A DNA stretch of 64,000 nucleotides from Aspidiotus rigidus (Eukaryota; Arthropoda; Insecta; Hemiptera; Diaspididae): the NCBI GenBank assembly GCA_035079385.1, contig JAVHKY010000030.1:9448894-9512893 (forward strand), written 5' to 3'. The notes beneath the pieces are model-generated. The model searched no databases and was not told the origin of the DNA. It was given only the letters and a program-made list of their open reading frames with translations. Below, piece after piece: positions 25,784-36,329 of the stretch. Each line of letters starts with the position of its first letter. Position 1 is the stretch's first letter. The position numbers were made by a program, and so were the translations under genes.

Positions 25784-26591
25784 ATGGAACTCAAAACCTG
25801 GTTTTGGATTTACCTAATTTCGTTCGAATCGAGTTCTGTTCACTCGGCTTACTACCCAAAGATCCTATATGACATAAGGGAGGGTGAGTAATATTCGTAT
25901 AACTCCACACGTTAATTTCTTCATTCAAGAAAAAATGTTTCATTTCTCGTGACCGCGGAAGAATAATATCTATGCAACAATCAAAATCAGAATGATTCTA
26001 CAGAAACATCAGTCACCTATTCTTATTTTTGTCATCACGATGCGTTACACAGATAAAATACTCAGTAATTCAATGTGCCTACAGTCCGTGGGCGATTAGT
26101 TGACGGTTGGCGCACGGGGTCCGCGTACGCTATTTGCAACAACAACGCACGTTCGTAAATGGCAGACGCGCCTAAAAACGCATTCATAACAGCCGCCAAC
26201 TAACTACTCTTGGACGGTACCTACAATTTTTAATAGTATTGTTATTATTTTATTCATAGCACCCGATCGGGAACGTAAGAGTAGCGATGGATGGGATTTT
26301 CGAAATGACTTGGACAATTGCGTTGCAGCCGCCGCTGAACTACCGGGGAATCCATCTACTAATGGTTTTACTCAACCTAGATTTTATAGTTTTCGTGAAG
26401 TACAACGAGAAAACGCCATGTATCCTGTGATGTATGCTGGTAGCTGTAAATTAAACGTAGGGGATGTATATGTCCGGAGAATAAATCGAAATGATTTCAA
26501 TGTTTATCATACACCAGCCCAAGAATTACTACTACGACAATTACAGCAACAAGAAGTTCTAGAAATGAACGAATCAATACCCTCGCCGTAG
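25784..26591 (+). CDS. Small secreted protein of unknown function, two exons
   Basis: Exon 25784-25883 encodes MELKTWFWIYLISF..., a short charged start, a hydrophobic core and a small-residue cleavage zone (SSSVHSA). This is a plausible signal peptide. The donor is GAGG|GTGAGT in phase 1. Exon 26260-26591 follows an acceptor ATTCATAG and completes the frame (…REAPDRERKSSDGWDF…) to a stop, giving 143 residues. The mature part is hydrophilic with only two cysteines, a central PRFYSFREVQRE and a glutamine-rich tail (LLLRQLQQQEVLEMNE). An AATAAA lies near 26766. The frame is open upstream of the ATG to about 25640, so a longer product is possible, but the signal peptide favours this start. I recognise no family. 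Confidence 0.62.
26083..26214. repeat. Imperfect inverted repeat inside the intron of the secreted-protein gene
   Basis: AGTCCGTGGGCGATTAGTTG on the left resembles the reverse complement of CAACTAACTACTCTTGGACG on the right, at roughly 70% identity. The interior is CpG-rich. It is probably an old MITE. Confidence 0.35.
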
Positions 26592-28041
26592 AAAAACGGA
26601 TTTCTCACTCATTCATACTAAAGTTCACGTAAATATCTGAAAAATGGCTGGGAATTGGTTATTTTCATACCCCTCTCTCTATAGAGTTCTGAGCTCAACT
26701 TTTTTCCCGAATTTTTCCTCTTACATTGTTACCGTATTAAGGACTTTAATGTATCTACATTGGAGAATAAATACAATTTAAAGTTTAAACTTATAAAAAC
26801 GTACTTTGCGGCCGAATTTTCTTGCAGCTATACCCTTGAATACAAAATGAATTTACCTATCATCCTTGCGAAACTCAAATAAAACTTTGTTTACTTGAGT
26901 AAATATAACATTTTCTTCGGTGTTGTTGTTCAAATGAGACTGACATACCGGTATGTCCTCTTTTTTTTTCTTCTTTCAACCGCGCTTAGAAGAATGATTA
27001 TTTTTTAGAAATATTCATTTTACGAAGACTGAAATTCGAAATCTCCGGATTCTCGTACTTATTCATTTCAAAAAATGTTGTTTGCGTCGAATAATACCAG
27101 TATTGAATTGTTGAAACACGAATTTTTAAATACAGGAAAAGTTGTTTCAAATTATTTAATTTTTATGGGTTTAATGACTTCTACTATTACTAGTATGCGT
27201 AGTTTGAAAAGCGATCCTCTTGTATTTACCGAGAAAACTGTCTTTCATATCGTATTAGAAACGTAACGAAGGAAGAAACAAAGATGGAAAATATGGGACG
27301 CCTCATACATATGTGTATAAAGATAGTTTTAAATAGGATCGGGTTGATAGTTATATAATATAGGTAGTTCTTCATGTTTGTACTAGAATGATAAAATAAA
27401 GCTGAGATTTTTTTACTTTCAAATATGAGCGTTGAACCTCGGTGGTATTCCAGTAAATCTCTTCAATATATTGACCTTCAAACTTGCAGTCCTTTCAAAA
27501 ATCGGTTTTCTGTTTACTCTTCTTGAAGAGAATCTTTTTAATAAATTTTGACCTTATATGCTGCAAAGTAGCGTACCGGTAATGAAAATTCAAATTCTGT
27601 TACTAAAAAGAAGAAATTTCGAAATATTAAACAGGAATGCTTATGAGGAAAACAAAGGTGCCAAGAGAGGCTCTCACGAAATAGGTCTCGCAGAAAAGCT
27701 TCTCGCAAATTTCCGACCGACTTGCAGCCCAAAGATATACCCGGGGAAAATTCAACGTTTTTAATTCGAGAAACATGAGAATATCGACTCCAGGCTCGTT
27801 GTTGATTGGCTTCGATTCATACAAATACCGGTAATCTCAAATTTCTCAATTATTCGTTGGACTTGAGATTTTTGTTTATTCATTTATGGTTTCTCTGACC
27901 TTGCCCCGCTGTGTTCTGAGTGCAAGTCATCGTGCTTGTTATTTCATATTACGCCACAGAAATATAATCGCGTTCTTATTTTGTTTTTGTTTTTTGTTTT
28001 TTCAGTTCCAAACAGAAATATTAACTAACTAAATCCCATAG

Positions 28042-28240
28042 AACTTGCGTTCATTTGTGCATCATTGCGAGGAAACACTGCGCTTTATCCATTCATGTGC
28101 CGTATGTTGAAGACGTAGAAGTGGCTGAAGCACGTTTATATTCATTTGAATACACCTTTGAAGAGAACGACGAGTATAATATCTCTGTACTATGTCCAGC
28201 AATTCCTCAAATATATTTATCCTCAGATACATATATCTAG
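28042..28240 (+). CDS. Possible exon, unrecognised
   Basis: After a CCCATAG acceptor the frame reads TCVHLCIIARKHCALSIHVP, then a run of acidic residues (YVEDVEVAEARLYSFEYTFE) to a stop. The composition looks coding, but no donor, partner exon or family could be fixed. Confidence 0.22.
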
Positions 28241-28553
28241 TGAAAGGGAAAATAAAATTAGGTTAATATTTCCCTTTATTACGATGAGCCTTTATGAGAC
28301 CACTGTAGAAGTGATTACATCTATCAGTTCAAAACCTGTTGACCGTAAGTTCTGATTTTACTTCGACTTTATTTTGATTCAAAAGGGCGCAGCAGTCCTT
28401 CAATTTTACTTTTTTGTATAATTCATTAAAATGAGATTAATTAAGTTATTCTCGGATACAGAACAAGAAGAATGGATAAGATTTTAATGGGAAAACAGCA
28501 CTCGTCCTTAATGAATAAGACCTTGGAAGATTGTTGGAGTGCTTGCTTTGCAG

Positions 28554-28778
28554 CGCAGAAAAAGGTGCTCGATGAAAGTCGCTGGAAATTTCGATTTACC
28601 TCGTCGGAAAGAATTCTTTCTCGTAGGTAATAAGATACTGTTAATACCTGCGTACACGAGCACTCCTCGTTTGAGTAAGGTAGTTCATTTGAATAATGGA
28701 GAAAAAAAGAATAATCTTACAATACAATGCGCCGAATGGCCTCAAATGCACATAAGCTTTGGAAAAACAGTGAAATAG
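28554..28778 (+). CDS. Possible terminal exon, unrecognised
   Basis: A good polypyrimidine acceptor (GCTTGCTTTGCAG) precedes 75 codons ending in a stop. The peptide is basic and moderately hydrophobic (RRKRCSMKVAGNFDLPRRKE ... IQCAEWPQMHISFGKTVK). It could pair with the frame at 28042-28240, but that is a guess. Confidence 0.25.
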   Translation, partial: RRKRCSMKVAGNFDLPRRKEFFLVGNKILLIPAYTSTPRLSKVVHLNNGEKKNNLTIQCAEWPQMHISFGKTVK

Positions 28779-29170
28779 GTAACATCATTGTCTGGCTAAA
28801 AACTGATGAGCATGAGGATGACTCCCTTCATCAAGACTCATAAAAGTAAATACGTACTCAAAAATAGACGCCATAAGGCAACATTCTAATGCATGGATGA
28901 CGGAAAATATCATACTTACCTGGTTTCATGATAGAGATTTAAAATTTAAAACTAGTCGACTGCTTTTTGAGGTATGTACGAGTATAATCTCCTATTAATA
29001 TCCATGTATAATTTGTCTGCATTGAGTTTAAAAAACTTGAATGTAATATTGGTAGAAGGTTAGCTAGATGAATAAGCGACGGCGTTTTCCGCAAATATCC
29101 TCATTTTGTTTTCTTTTGCTTCCGTGGATGTGAAAATAATGATATAAAGTGCAATTAACTTACTTACTTA

Positions 29171-29174
29171 TATT
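29171..29174. repeat. Target-site duplication, left copy (TATT)
   Basis: Matches TATT at 34180-34183 directly after the right LTR. A 4-bp duplication fits Ty3/Gypsy integration. Confidence 0.8.
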
Positions 29175-29492
29175 TGTAAAAGAAGATTCCGTATACCACG
29201 GCGTCTTCTTGTCTATTCCTGACGATCGTTTATTCACGCTCTTTTATCTGCATCTTTTCCTTATCTTTGTACACGTGCGTACACACACGTGTTGCTTTTT
29301 GTACGTCGTCCTTGTCGATTCAAGTCGTCCTTGTCGATTCAACTCGGATCAGTGTATTTTTAGCTTACGTGCTCCTCGCACTCTTTTGCTTTATTTAATA
29401 GTTACTCTACGAAACGACTTGTGTTGTGAATTTTCCAATAAAAGTTGCATTCATTCGCAGTCGTCTCATTTCGTAGGCTTAACAGACTTACA
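29175..29492 (+). repeat. 5' LTR
   Basis: It begins TGTAAA and ends TTACA, so the termini are inverted. It contains a tandem direct repeat of GTCGTCCTTGTCGATTCAA and a polyadenylation signal in CCAATAAAAG. It is nearly identical to the 3' LTR. Confidence 0.97.
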
Positions 29493-29551
29493 AATTCAAA
29501 ACATTTCGTTTCTATTTTCTTTCCGTTTTCAATTTCTTTCGTATTTTCGCT

Positions 29552-30736
29552 ATGGCCGATTCTCGAAAAGTCCGTTTCATTTTAAGGGCTGAGGCTAAAC
29601 CCTCTGACCCTAAATCAACGGTTACTCGTTTGCACGCTTTTCAATTCCTCGACGATGAGGATGACTCTACGATTTATGCGATTCCGGAGCAGTTCAAAGA
29701 CATTTCACACCACGATCAGTTGTTTACAATTTCCGCTGCAGCTACGGCAAAACGCGCCGAATTAAAACCGCGATGGAAAACTCGTGCGTTCAAAGTCGAA
29801 CTGTCACCTGCTATAGCAAAACTTTATTTCGATGAGATGAGTAACCCCGTCTTTAATGGTACGCCAATGGATCAACTTGAGGACGATCGTACCCCTCTTA
29901 CTCGTTCGTCATCTACTGCTATTGTTCCCGACAATGATTCCGCTATTCCTTCCGTCGCTCCACCCCGTTCCATTTCGTCCATTGTCAAGGATGCGGTCAT
30001 CCCAAAATTTAATGGCTCAAAAACAGCTTCGAATGCGTCCGCTTGGATTGAGGTGTTTGAGTCGGAATGCCGGCGTCTTGGTCTGAAAGATACGCAGTAT
30101 TGGGAGGTCCTTCGGTTGTTCCTTGAGGATGCTGCCGAAAAGTGGTATAGTACGACACGACTCTGTGACACCTCCACTTCTTGGACTTTCTGGAAGGAAA
30201 GCTTTCTCGAAAATTTTGGCCAATGTGGTATTTCCATTGCTCGCTCCGCTTTCTCGTATCGTTTCATAAAGGGTTCGCTCAATGATTATGTTCAAACAAA
30301 ATTAAATATGTTGGTATCGTTCAACCCGAAAATGCACGAATTGGATAAGATGGCACACTTGATTTTAGGCCTTCCGTCTCACCTTCAAGATCGTGTGTCA
30401 CTCGCTGATAATGCATCGCTCGGTAAGCTTATTTCGTCGATATCCGCGCTCGACCGCCCTGTTAATCGTACTATTACTTCGTCTTTACCGTACAAACCAG
30501 GTTCCCCTACATCTGCTTTCTCTTCTCTCCGACCCAAGACACCGTGTCCCTATTGTAAAAAGAAGGGTTTTGACGACCGGTTTCATTTTGAGAAAGACTG
30601 CTTTGTAAAATTTAAGGACTCCCGTAAGGAGAATTCGTTTCGATCAAAACCCGACAATGTTAACGTAAAATCTACGGTGCACAATTTGGATATCGAATTG
30701 CAAGAGGAAATCAATGCGCATTTAAAAAACGAGTAA
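29552..30736 (+). CDS. gag: Gag of the Ty3/Gypsy element
   Basis: The product is 394 residues, starting 59 bp after the 5' LTR (MADSRKVRFILR). Residues ~160-270 have the retrotransposon Gag capsid pattern (AWIEVFESECRRLGL, EKWYSTTRL, FWKESFLENFG). The C-terminal region carries one zinc knuckle of the form C-x2-C-x9-H-x4-C (CPYCKKKGFDDRFHFEKDC), longer in spacing than the standard C-x2-C-x4-H-x4-C. Gag forms the particle that packages element RNA. The frame ends two codons after an A AAA AAC heptamer, and pol continues in the -1 frame. Confidence 0.92.
   Translation: MADSRKVRFILRAEAKPSDPKSTVTRLHAFQFLDDEDDSTIYAIPEQFKDISHHDQLFTISAAATAKRAELKPRWKTRAFKVELSPAIAKLYFDEMSNPVFNGTPMDQLEDDRTPLTRSSSTAIVPDNDSAIPSVAPPRSISSIVKDAVIPKFNGSKTASNASAWIEVFESECRRLGLKDTQYWEVLRLFLEDAAEKWYSTTRLCDTSTSWTFWKESFLENFGQCGISIARSAFSYRFIKGSLNDYVQTKLNMLVSFNPKMHELDKMAHLILGLPSHLQDRVSLADNASLGKLISSISALDRPVNRTITSSLPYKPGSPTSAFSSLRPKTPCPYCKKKGFDDRFHFEKDCFVKFKDSRKENSFRSKPDNVNVKSTVHNLDIELQEEINAHLKNE
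30724..30730 (+). promoter_or_regulatory. -1 ribosomal frameshift site A AAA AAC
   Basis: In the gag frame the codons are TTA AAA AAC GAG TAA, so the heptamer A AAA AAC has the X XXY YYZ form. The pol frame is -1 relative to gag and is open from before this point. The heptamer lies two codons before the gag stop, so slippage would yield Gag-Pol. Confidence 0.75.
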
Positions 30737-33700
30737 GGCCCTCGTTCGTCGTTGTTAAGGTGAGAGTCGGTGAATTTTGTGGTACTGGTCTTTACGACCC
30801 TGGCGCGAATGCGTCCGCGATTTCTTATCAAGCGTTTCAACACCTCAAAAATTGTCCATTTATTCCCGACGACTCATTCTATAATACGCCGAGCGGTAAG
30901 GGCTCCTCAAAAGGCATTACTATGCTGGACATTTCTATTCTCGCCGCTTCTAAGAGAGTACTAAGATTACATATCCTCGATGCTCCAAATTTAAAATACG
31001 ATTTTATTATAGGTCTCGATTTAATTCCTTCTTTTGGTCTCGCTCTCGACCATAAATTAGAACTAACGCAGCATCTTTCTGGAATTAACGTAAATAAGCA
31101 GAGCAATATTGCTATTCACAATATTTGGAACGATTATATGACCGAAGAGTCATTTAATTTGAAAACGTCGCATCTTAATGTAGATCGTAAATCAGTAATC
31201 CGTAACTTAATTGAGAAAAATAATTTTGCATTTGCGAAGAATGCTTTTGACGTTGGTAACGTTACTAAATATGAATGCCCGATCAATTTAAAGAAAGACA
31301 TATACGTTTCAAAAAAACCTTATCGTTGTACTTATGAAGATCAGGAAGAGATTGAGAGGCAGTGTAGTGCTTTGTTAGCGAACGGTATGATTACCGAGTC
31401 AACATCTCCTTTTGCTTCACCTGTTACAATGCAGTTTAAGAAAGGCGGATTATCGTCTACAAAGGTTAAAACGCGTATGTGTATCGACTATCGATTGTTG
31501 AATAAGCTACTCATTCCCGAGAGCCAGCCGTTTCCGTTGATCGACGAGATTATTCCCCGTATTCGTGATTGTAAGTGGTTCTCCGCGTTAGATATAAATG
31601 CTGCATTTTGGTCAATACCTATTCGAAAATCTGATCGTTTTAAAACCGCGTTTATTACTCGGCATGGCCATTATGAGTGGCGTTCCATGCCTTTCGGTTT
31701 AAAAGTCTCTCCTGCAGTGTTTCAGCGTGTATTATCGGGTATATTAAAGCGTAGGAACTTATCGAATTTCGCCGTTAATTATTTAGACGATATACTCATA
31801 TTTTCTCGTACTTTCGAAGAGCATGTACAGCATATTCAATTGCTAATTACCGCTATTTATGAAGAAGGCTTTCGTCTCAATTTTAAAAAATGTAATTTCG
31901 CCACTCCTACCATCCAATATCTCGGTCATATTCTCACACCAAACTCTGTTCAACCCCTCCATGACAACTTGATTGCCATTAAATCATTTCCCGTTCCCTC
32001 CTCAAGAAAACAAGTTCGTCAATTTCTTGGTAAAATAAACTTTTATCGAAAATTCATACCTAATTCAATTTCGCTTCTCGAACCTTTCCACAATCTACTC
32101 CGCAAGAACGTTCCTTTTACTTGGTCTTCCGCTTGTCAGGCTTGCTTTGATGGAGTGAAACTCCTTTTGACATCTGCACCAATTTTGGCTGTGTTTGACC
32201 GTACAAAACCGATTTCTATATACACTGACGCCAGTGGAGTGGGAATAGGTGCAGTACTCAAACAGAAGCAAGACGATGGCGTTGAAAAACCCGTCGCTTA
32301 CTTTTCAAAAAAATTGTCCCCTGCGCAGATTAAAAAGGGAGCGATCTACATCGAAAGCATTGCTATCCGCGAAGCCGTCCGTTATTGGCGTTTTTGGCTG
32401 ATTGGGCGTCATTTCAAAATTATTACCGATCACAAACCTCTCCAAAATCTTAATTTGAAAGCTCGGCCGGACGAAGAACTGGGCGACTTAGCCTCAGAAC
32501 TTCTCCAGTTTGATTTCGAAGTCCTGTACCGTCCAGGTTCTGAGAATAGCGAAGCTGACTGCCTTTCTCGTAATCCCGTCCTTGATTCCTCTCCTGATAC
32601 TCCCCGTATCGAACGTATCATTCCTACATTAAATTTCTTGAACCTTGGTGAAATAGTCACTCTACAGAATAATGTAAATCGCTTAGAATCCGACGTGCTT
32701 CGACAGGGTGTTATTTTTCGTCGTATACGTGGCAATTATAAGATTGTGTTAGATTACGAGGCTGGAAAACGCCTAACTCATCTTGTTCATATGAATTATG
32801 GACACGTAGGTTCGAAACATATCTTATCTATTGTTAGTGGTTTGTTCACGTTCCCAAACATGTATAAGTATGTTAATAAGTATTATAAATTATGTGATAC
32901 GTGTATTCGTAATAAATCTCGTAGACCTCGACGTAGTGGTGAGATGGGTTTCCTCGGCCCTGCCACTTCACCTTACCAAATCATGTCACTAGATACCGTT
33001 GGTGGTTTCGCTGGCAATAATTCTACAGCGAAATATCTTCACATTCTAGTTGACCATTTTTCCCGCTATGCTTACGTTCTCTGTTCCGAAGGTCAATCTG
33101 CTAGGGATATGATTTCCCTTATTGACTCTGTTCACAAGTGTCACCCGATAGGTACACTTCTGACAGACCAATATGGTGGTCTAACTTCAGAAACCTTCAA
33201 AGAATACTGTTCCCGTTCCGGTATTACTCACGTGTTCACCGCAGTGGACAGTGCATCCTCGAATGGTCTGAATGAACGTTTGAACCAGTCGTTGGTGAAC
33301 CGCCTCCGCTGTGCAAAACATGATGAGAATACCTCTCCTAATGTAAGTTGGACTACTATTGCCAAAAAATGCGTTAGTCAGTACAACAAAACACCTCATA
33401 GTGTAACAAAATTCTCTCCTCAATATCTTCTGTCTGGTATTGTTGATGATATTGTTCCGCCCTGTCTTGTGAATACTCCTGATCTCACTGCCGATCGAGC
33501 TGTCGCTCTACGTAATTCAATTAGTAATCACGAATATAATAAACGAATGTCGGATAAAAATAAATCTCCGATTACATTCAAAATAGGGGACCTGGTTTAC
33601 GTAGATAACGGCAATAAATTAAACCGCCGGAAACTCGATAACCTTCGTATCGGACCGTATGAAATTGTAGATTGTTTATCAAATAACGTTTTTCAAGTCA

Positions 33701-33774
33701 AAGTTGGCAACGGCCACTTAGACATTCGATCATATCATGCGAATAAATTGTTACCTGTAGATACAATATTGTAA
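30731..33774 (+). CDS. pol: Pol of the Ty3/Gypsy element (PR-RT-RH-IN)
   Basis: About 1010 residues in the -1 frame after the slippery site; an in-frame GTG at 30760 is not needed if frameshifting is used. Order: aspartic protease with active site as DPGA (LYDPGANASAI) instead of D(S/T)GA; RT with FSALDINAAFWSIP, MPFGLKVSP and catalytic YLDD; RNase H with YTDASGVGIG; integrase zinc region with paired histidines and CDTC, then a DDE core (SLDTVGG, TDQYGG, NERLNQSL); and a C-terminal GPY motif (RIGPYEIVDC). These are all the activities needed for reverse transcription and integration. No stop or frameshift was seen. Apart from the odd protease residue, it looks competent. Confidence 0.94.
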
Positions 33775-33848
33775 GCAATGACCTGTATTAGTTTTACCTT
33801 TCCTTTTCCTATCGCTTCTCTCTCTTTCTTCGACCGTTCTTAAACGAG

Positions 33849-33861
33849 TGGGGAAAGGGGA
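33849..33861 (+). promoter_or_regulatory. Polypurine tract for plus-strand priming
   Basis: TGGGGAAAGGGGA lies immediately upstream of the 3' LTR, where the plus-strand primer is made in LTR retrotransposons. Confidence 0.85.
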
Positions 33862-34179
33862 TGTAAAAGAAGATTCCGTATACCACGGCGTCTTCTTGTC
33901 TATTCCTGACGATCGTTTATTCACGCTCTTTTATCTGCATCTTTTCCTTATCTTTGTACACGTGCGTACACACACGTGTTGCTTTTTGTACGTCGTCCTT
34001 GTCGATTCAAGTCGTCCTTGTCGATTCAACTCGGATCAGTGTATTTTTAGCTTACGTGCTTCTCGCACTCTTTTGCTTTATTTAATAGTTACTCTACGAA
34101 ACGACTTGTGTTTTGAATTCTCCAATAAAAGTTGCATTCATTCGCAGTCGTCTCATTTCGTAGGCTTAACAGACTTACA
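33862..34179 (+). repeat. 3' LTR
   Basis: Same length and termini as the 5' LTR. The differences I see are C/T in GTGCTYCTCG and two changes around GTGTT(G/T)TGAATT(T/C)TCC. Confidence 0.97.
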
Positions 34180-34183
34180 TATT

Positions 34184-34965
34184 TATTCAAAATATTATCT
34201 TATTATTGTTTACCTTTAAACAAAATAAAGCGAATCAATCAGTACCCAAAAGTACATTAAATAAGATGCTGAAACCTCTCGTGAAGTGTCTTAATGGCTA
34301 TTTACAGAACAAGTTTTCTAGGTGAATCTTTAAGTTACATAACGAATAAATACATTTGCGGGAAGCGAAATAAAAAATTGATCTATATATCATGCCTAAT
34401 AGTGGAACGCGGGTGTTGAAGTAATTTATTTCTTAATTTATGAGGATACAGCAAAACAATAGTGAAAATTAATCTTATCAAGTATCAAGCAGAGAAGAAG
34501 ATCAGACAACAAGCTGGAAATAAAGGATACCGGCCGAAGCACAATTAAATAAAAATTTTAAGAGATCAGCTTCAAAAATTTGTATTTATTATATAGCACG
34601 TATAAACTGAAGCCAGTGCGTATGATAGAAGTGAAAAAATTTATGAGATAAGTGAGGTCAAGTTTCATTCAACTCTAATGCATAATACTACGTTTATAAT
34701 ACTCGTATTATAAATAATGATTAACGTACAAAAAATTATTGGGTACTAAAATTGGGAATTGCACACTCGGTATTGCGACAGCAGCTTTTCAATTGAGGCA
34801 CATCCCCGGTGCGTAGAACATTTCTTCACCCCCACCGTAAACAACTTATCCTCTCTCTTCATCATGATCGATGTTCACCTTCGGAAAATGAATTCATATT
34901 TATAAAAAATGGATGAAAATTTGAATGGTAGGGATGTAAATTAGTGCGGACAATCACAAGGAAAC
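34184..34965. other. Spacer between the retrotransposon and the next DNA element
   Basis: AT-rich sequence with no supported gene or clear repeat. Confidence 0.4.
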
Positions 34966-34969
34966 ATAT

Positions 34970-36060
34970 GTTACGCCGAATTCGGGCAATAACACAATGC
35001 GCCGCTTCTTCAGTAATTTCACCGAATGCGCGCAGTCATTAACCACTTTGCTGACAGCGCGCATCCCAACAATTTTTTGAAGACTGCGCGCAATGAATGA
35101 TGAAAACGTATTTTTTGACTCTGATTTGGCAATATTTTTATGGGGAATGCACGCATTCTTGTACAGCTTTTTCGATATTGACTCGGTAATGTTTTACCGC
35201 GGAATATGCGCATTTTGAAACTCGCTGTTTTTTTCAGTCGTTTGAACGATGGATATTTAAAACCAAATAATTGTACAATAACCTTTGCCATATCAATAAA
35301 GTACAAATACAAAGCAAACTACTTGTAATACTTGAATGAAACGTCACCCGGAGATAAGAACAAGTTTATCCAAGGTACATATTATCATGTGATGAATGAG
35401 TGATTAATACAGTCTACAAATCTGACCTACTGCACCCCGTTTTTTCCTGTCTAATCAAATTAATACCTTGAGTCATAGGATGCTTTCCAGAAGAAACTAG
35501 GGATAATCAAGCACCTGGCTAGAGTGAATCAAATGAGAGTGGATATTGACTTAATGGTTTATAGGAGGCTTGCCAGAAAAAGCCCGCAAATTCTACCACC
35601 TCCCTCCGTAGGGATTCACACCTAGATAAGAGGAAACTCATACTTTAAACGCATGGCTTTGGAATATCAAAATCATATGTCACCGGAACAATGAAGACTT
35701 CACCGTTGTAAACAGGTATATTCCTGATGAGAGTCTGGTTGAGCTAGTCTATGAGAATGATTCACCCTTCAAAATTAATTACCATCTCTAAATTTTTTGC
35801 CTACGTATTCCCAATACATTTTTCTATGCATGAATTCGGCAGAATTTCTTTCAACTGCGCGCACCTGTTGCCTGCAAAAATTCAGGGTACCACTAAAAAT
35901 GATAACTTGCTGAATGCGCGCAATCTACACTTAAGTATTGCCAATCGCGCGCACTCGTCAGTATTTTGCGCATATTTGGCAATTACAATGCCGATTGCGT
36001 GCATTTGGTGAAATTGCTGAAGACTGCGCGCATTGTGCAATTGCCCGAATTCGGCGTAAC
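34970..36060. mobile_element. 1.09-kb non-autonomous DNA element with long inverted ends and GCGCGCA subterminal repeats
   Basis: The left end, GTTACGCCGAATTCGGGCAA, is matched by its reverse complement at the right end (TTGCCCGAATTCGGCGTAAC). Pairing continues inward through CACAATGCGC and CAGTAATTTCACC-like blocks. Both arms carry several GCGCGCA or TGCGCGC words spaced 30-60 bp. It has no transposase. Both ends are flanked by ATAT, a possible 4-bp target duplication, but the flank is palindromic so this is uncertain. Confidence 0.7.
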
Positions 36061-36145
36061 ATATGAGGACGTATTTGGCAAAAGGGCGTCCGCACAATGT
36101 ATTTCTTATGGGACGGACGCCCTTCTGCCAGAACCCTCCTCATAT
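36061..36145. repeat. 85-nt near-perfect hairpin
   Basis: The outer arms TATGAGGA/TCCTCATA and inner arms GGCAAAAGGGCGTCCG/CGGACGCCCTTCTGCC pair around a ~22-nt loop. It abuts the right end of the 1.09-kb element and, on the minus strand, follows a tRNA-like head. It could be the 3' part of a SINE or a separate foldback element. Confidence 0.6.
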
Positions 36146-36149
36146 ACAT

Positions 36150-36262
36150 AAGGTAGGAAGGGAAAATATGACGAAAAAATCTTCTGTTCCAAGCCGGGAT
36201 CATACTTGTTTTCATGATGACGAGTGCGATAACCACTATGCTACCTGGCTCTGAGAGTAGAT
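36150..36262 (-). mobile_element. tRNA-derived SINE-like head
   Basis: On the minus strand GCCAGGTAGCATAGTGGTTA contains an RNA polymerase III A box (TAGCATAGTGG). About 35 nt further, GTATGATCCCGG resembles the B box GTTCGATCCCGG with two changes. The spacing fits a tRNA, but the anticodon arm and acceptor do not fold convincingly, so it is a tRNA-derived promoter and not a working tRNA gene. Confidence 0.5.
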
Positions 36263-36329
36263 CGTCATACTTCACCTTCAGACGGAAGTTCCACCTTGTC
36301 ATAGAGAGGGTACAAGACCACAATACATT

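Larger units (their letters stand above)
29175..34179 (+). mobile_element. Full-length Ty3/Gypsy LTR retrotransposon
   Basis: The element is 5005 bp, bounded by two 318-bp LTRs and flanked by a TATT target duplication (29171-29174 and 34180-34183). The order is LTR, short leader, gag, pol (protease, RT, RNase H, integrase), polypurine tract, LTR; this domain order defines Ty3/Gypsy. Both reading frames are uninterrupted and there is no env. The LTRs differ at about three positions by eye, pointing to a recent insertion. Confidence 0.96.

Noticed and set aside
29149..29592. 147-residue open frame over the 5' LTR (and its twin at 33848-34219)
   Set aside because: It is LTR sequence that happens to be open; both LTRs give the same peptide.
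36190..36252. Functional tRNA gene
   Set aside because: The A box is good, but the B box is altered and the arms do not fold into a cloverleaf; a SINE head is more likely.
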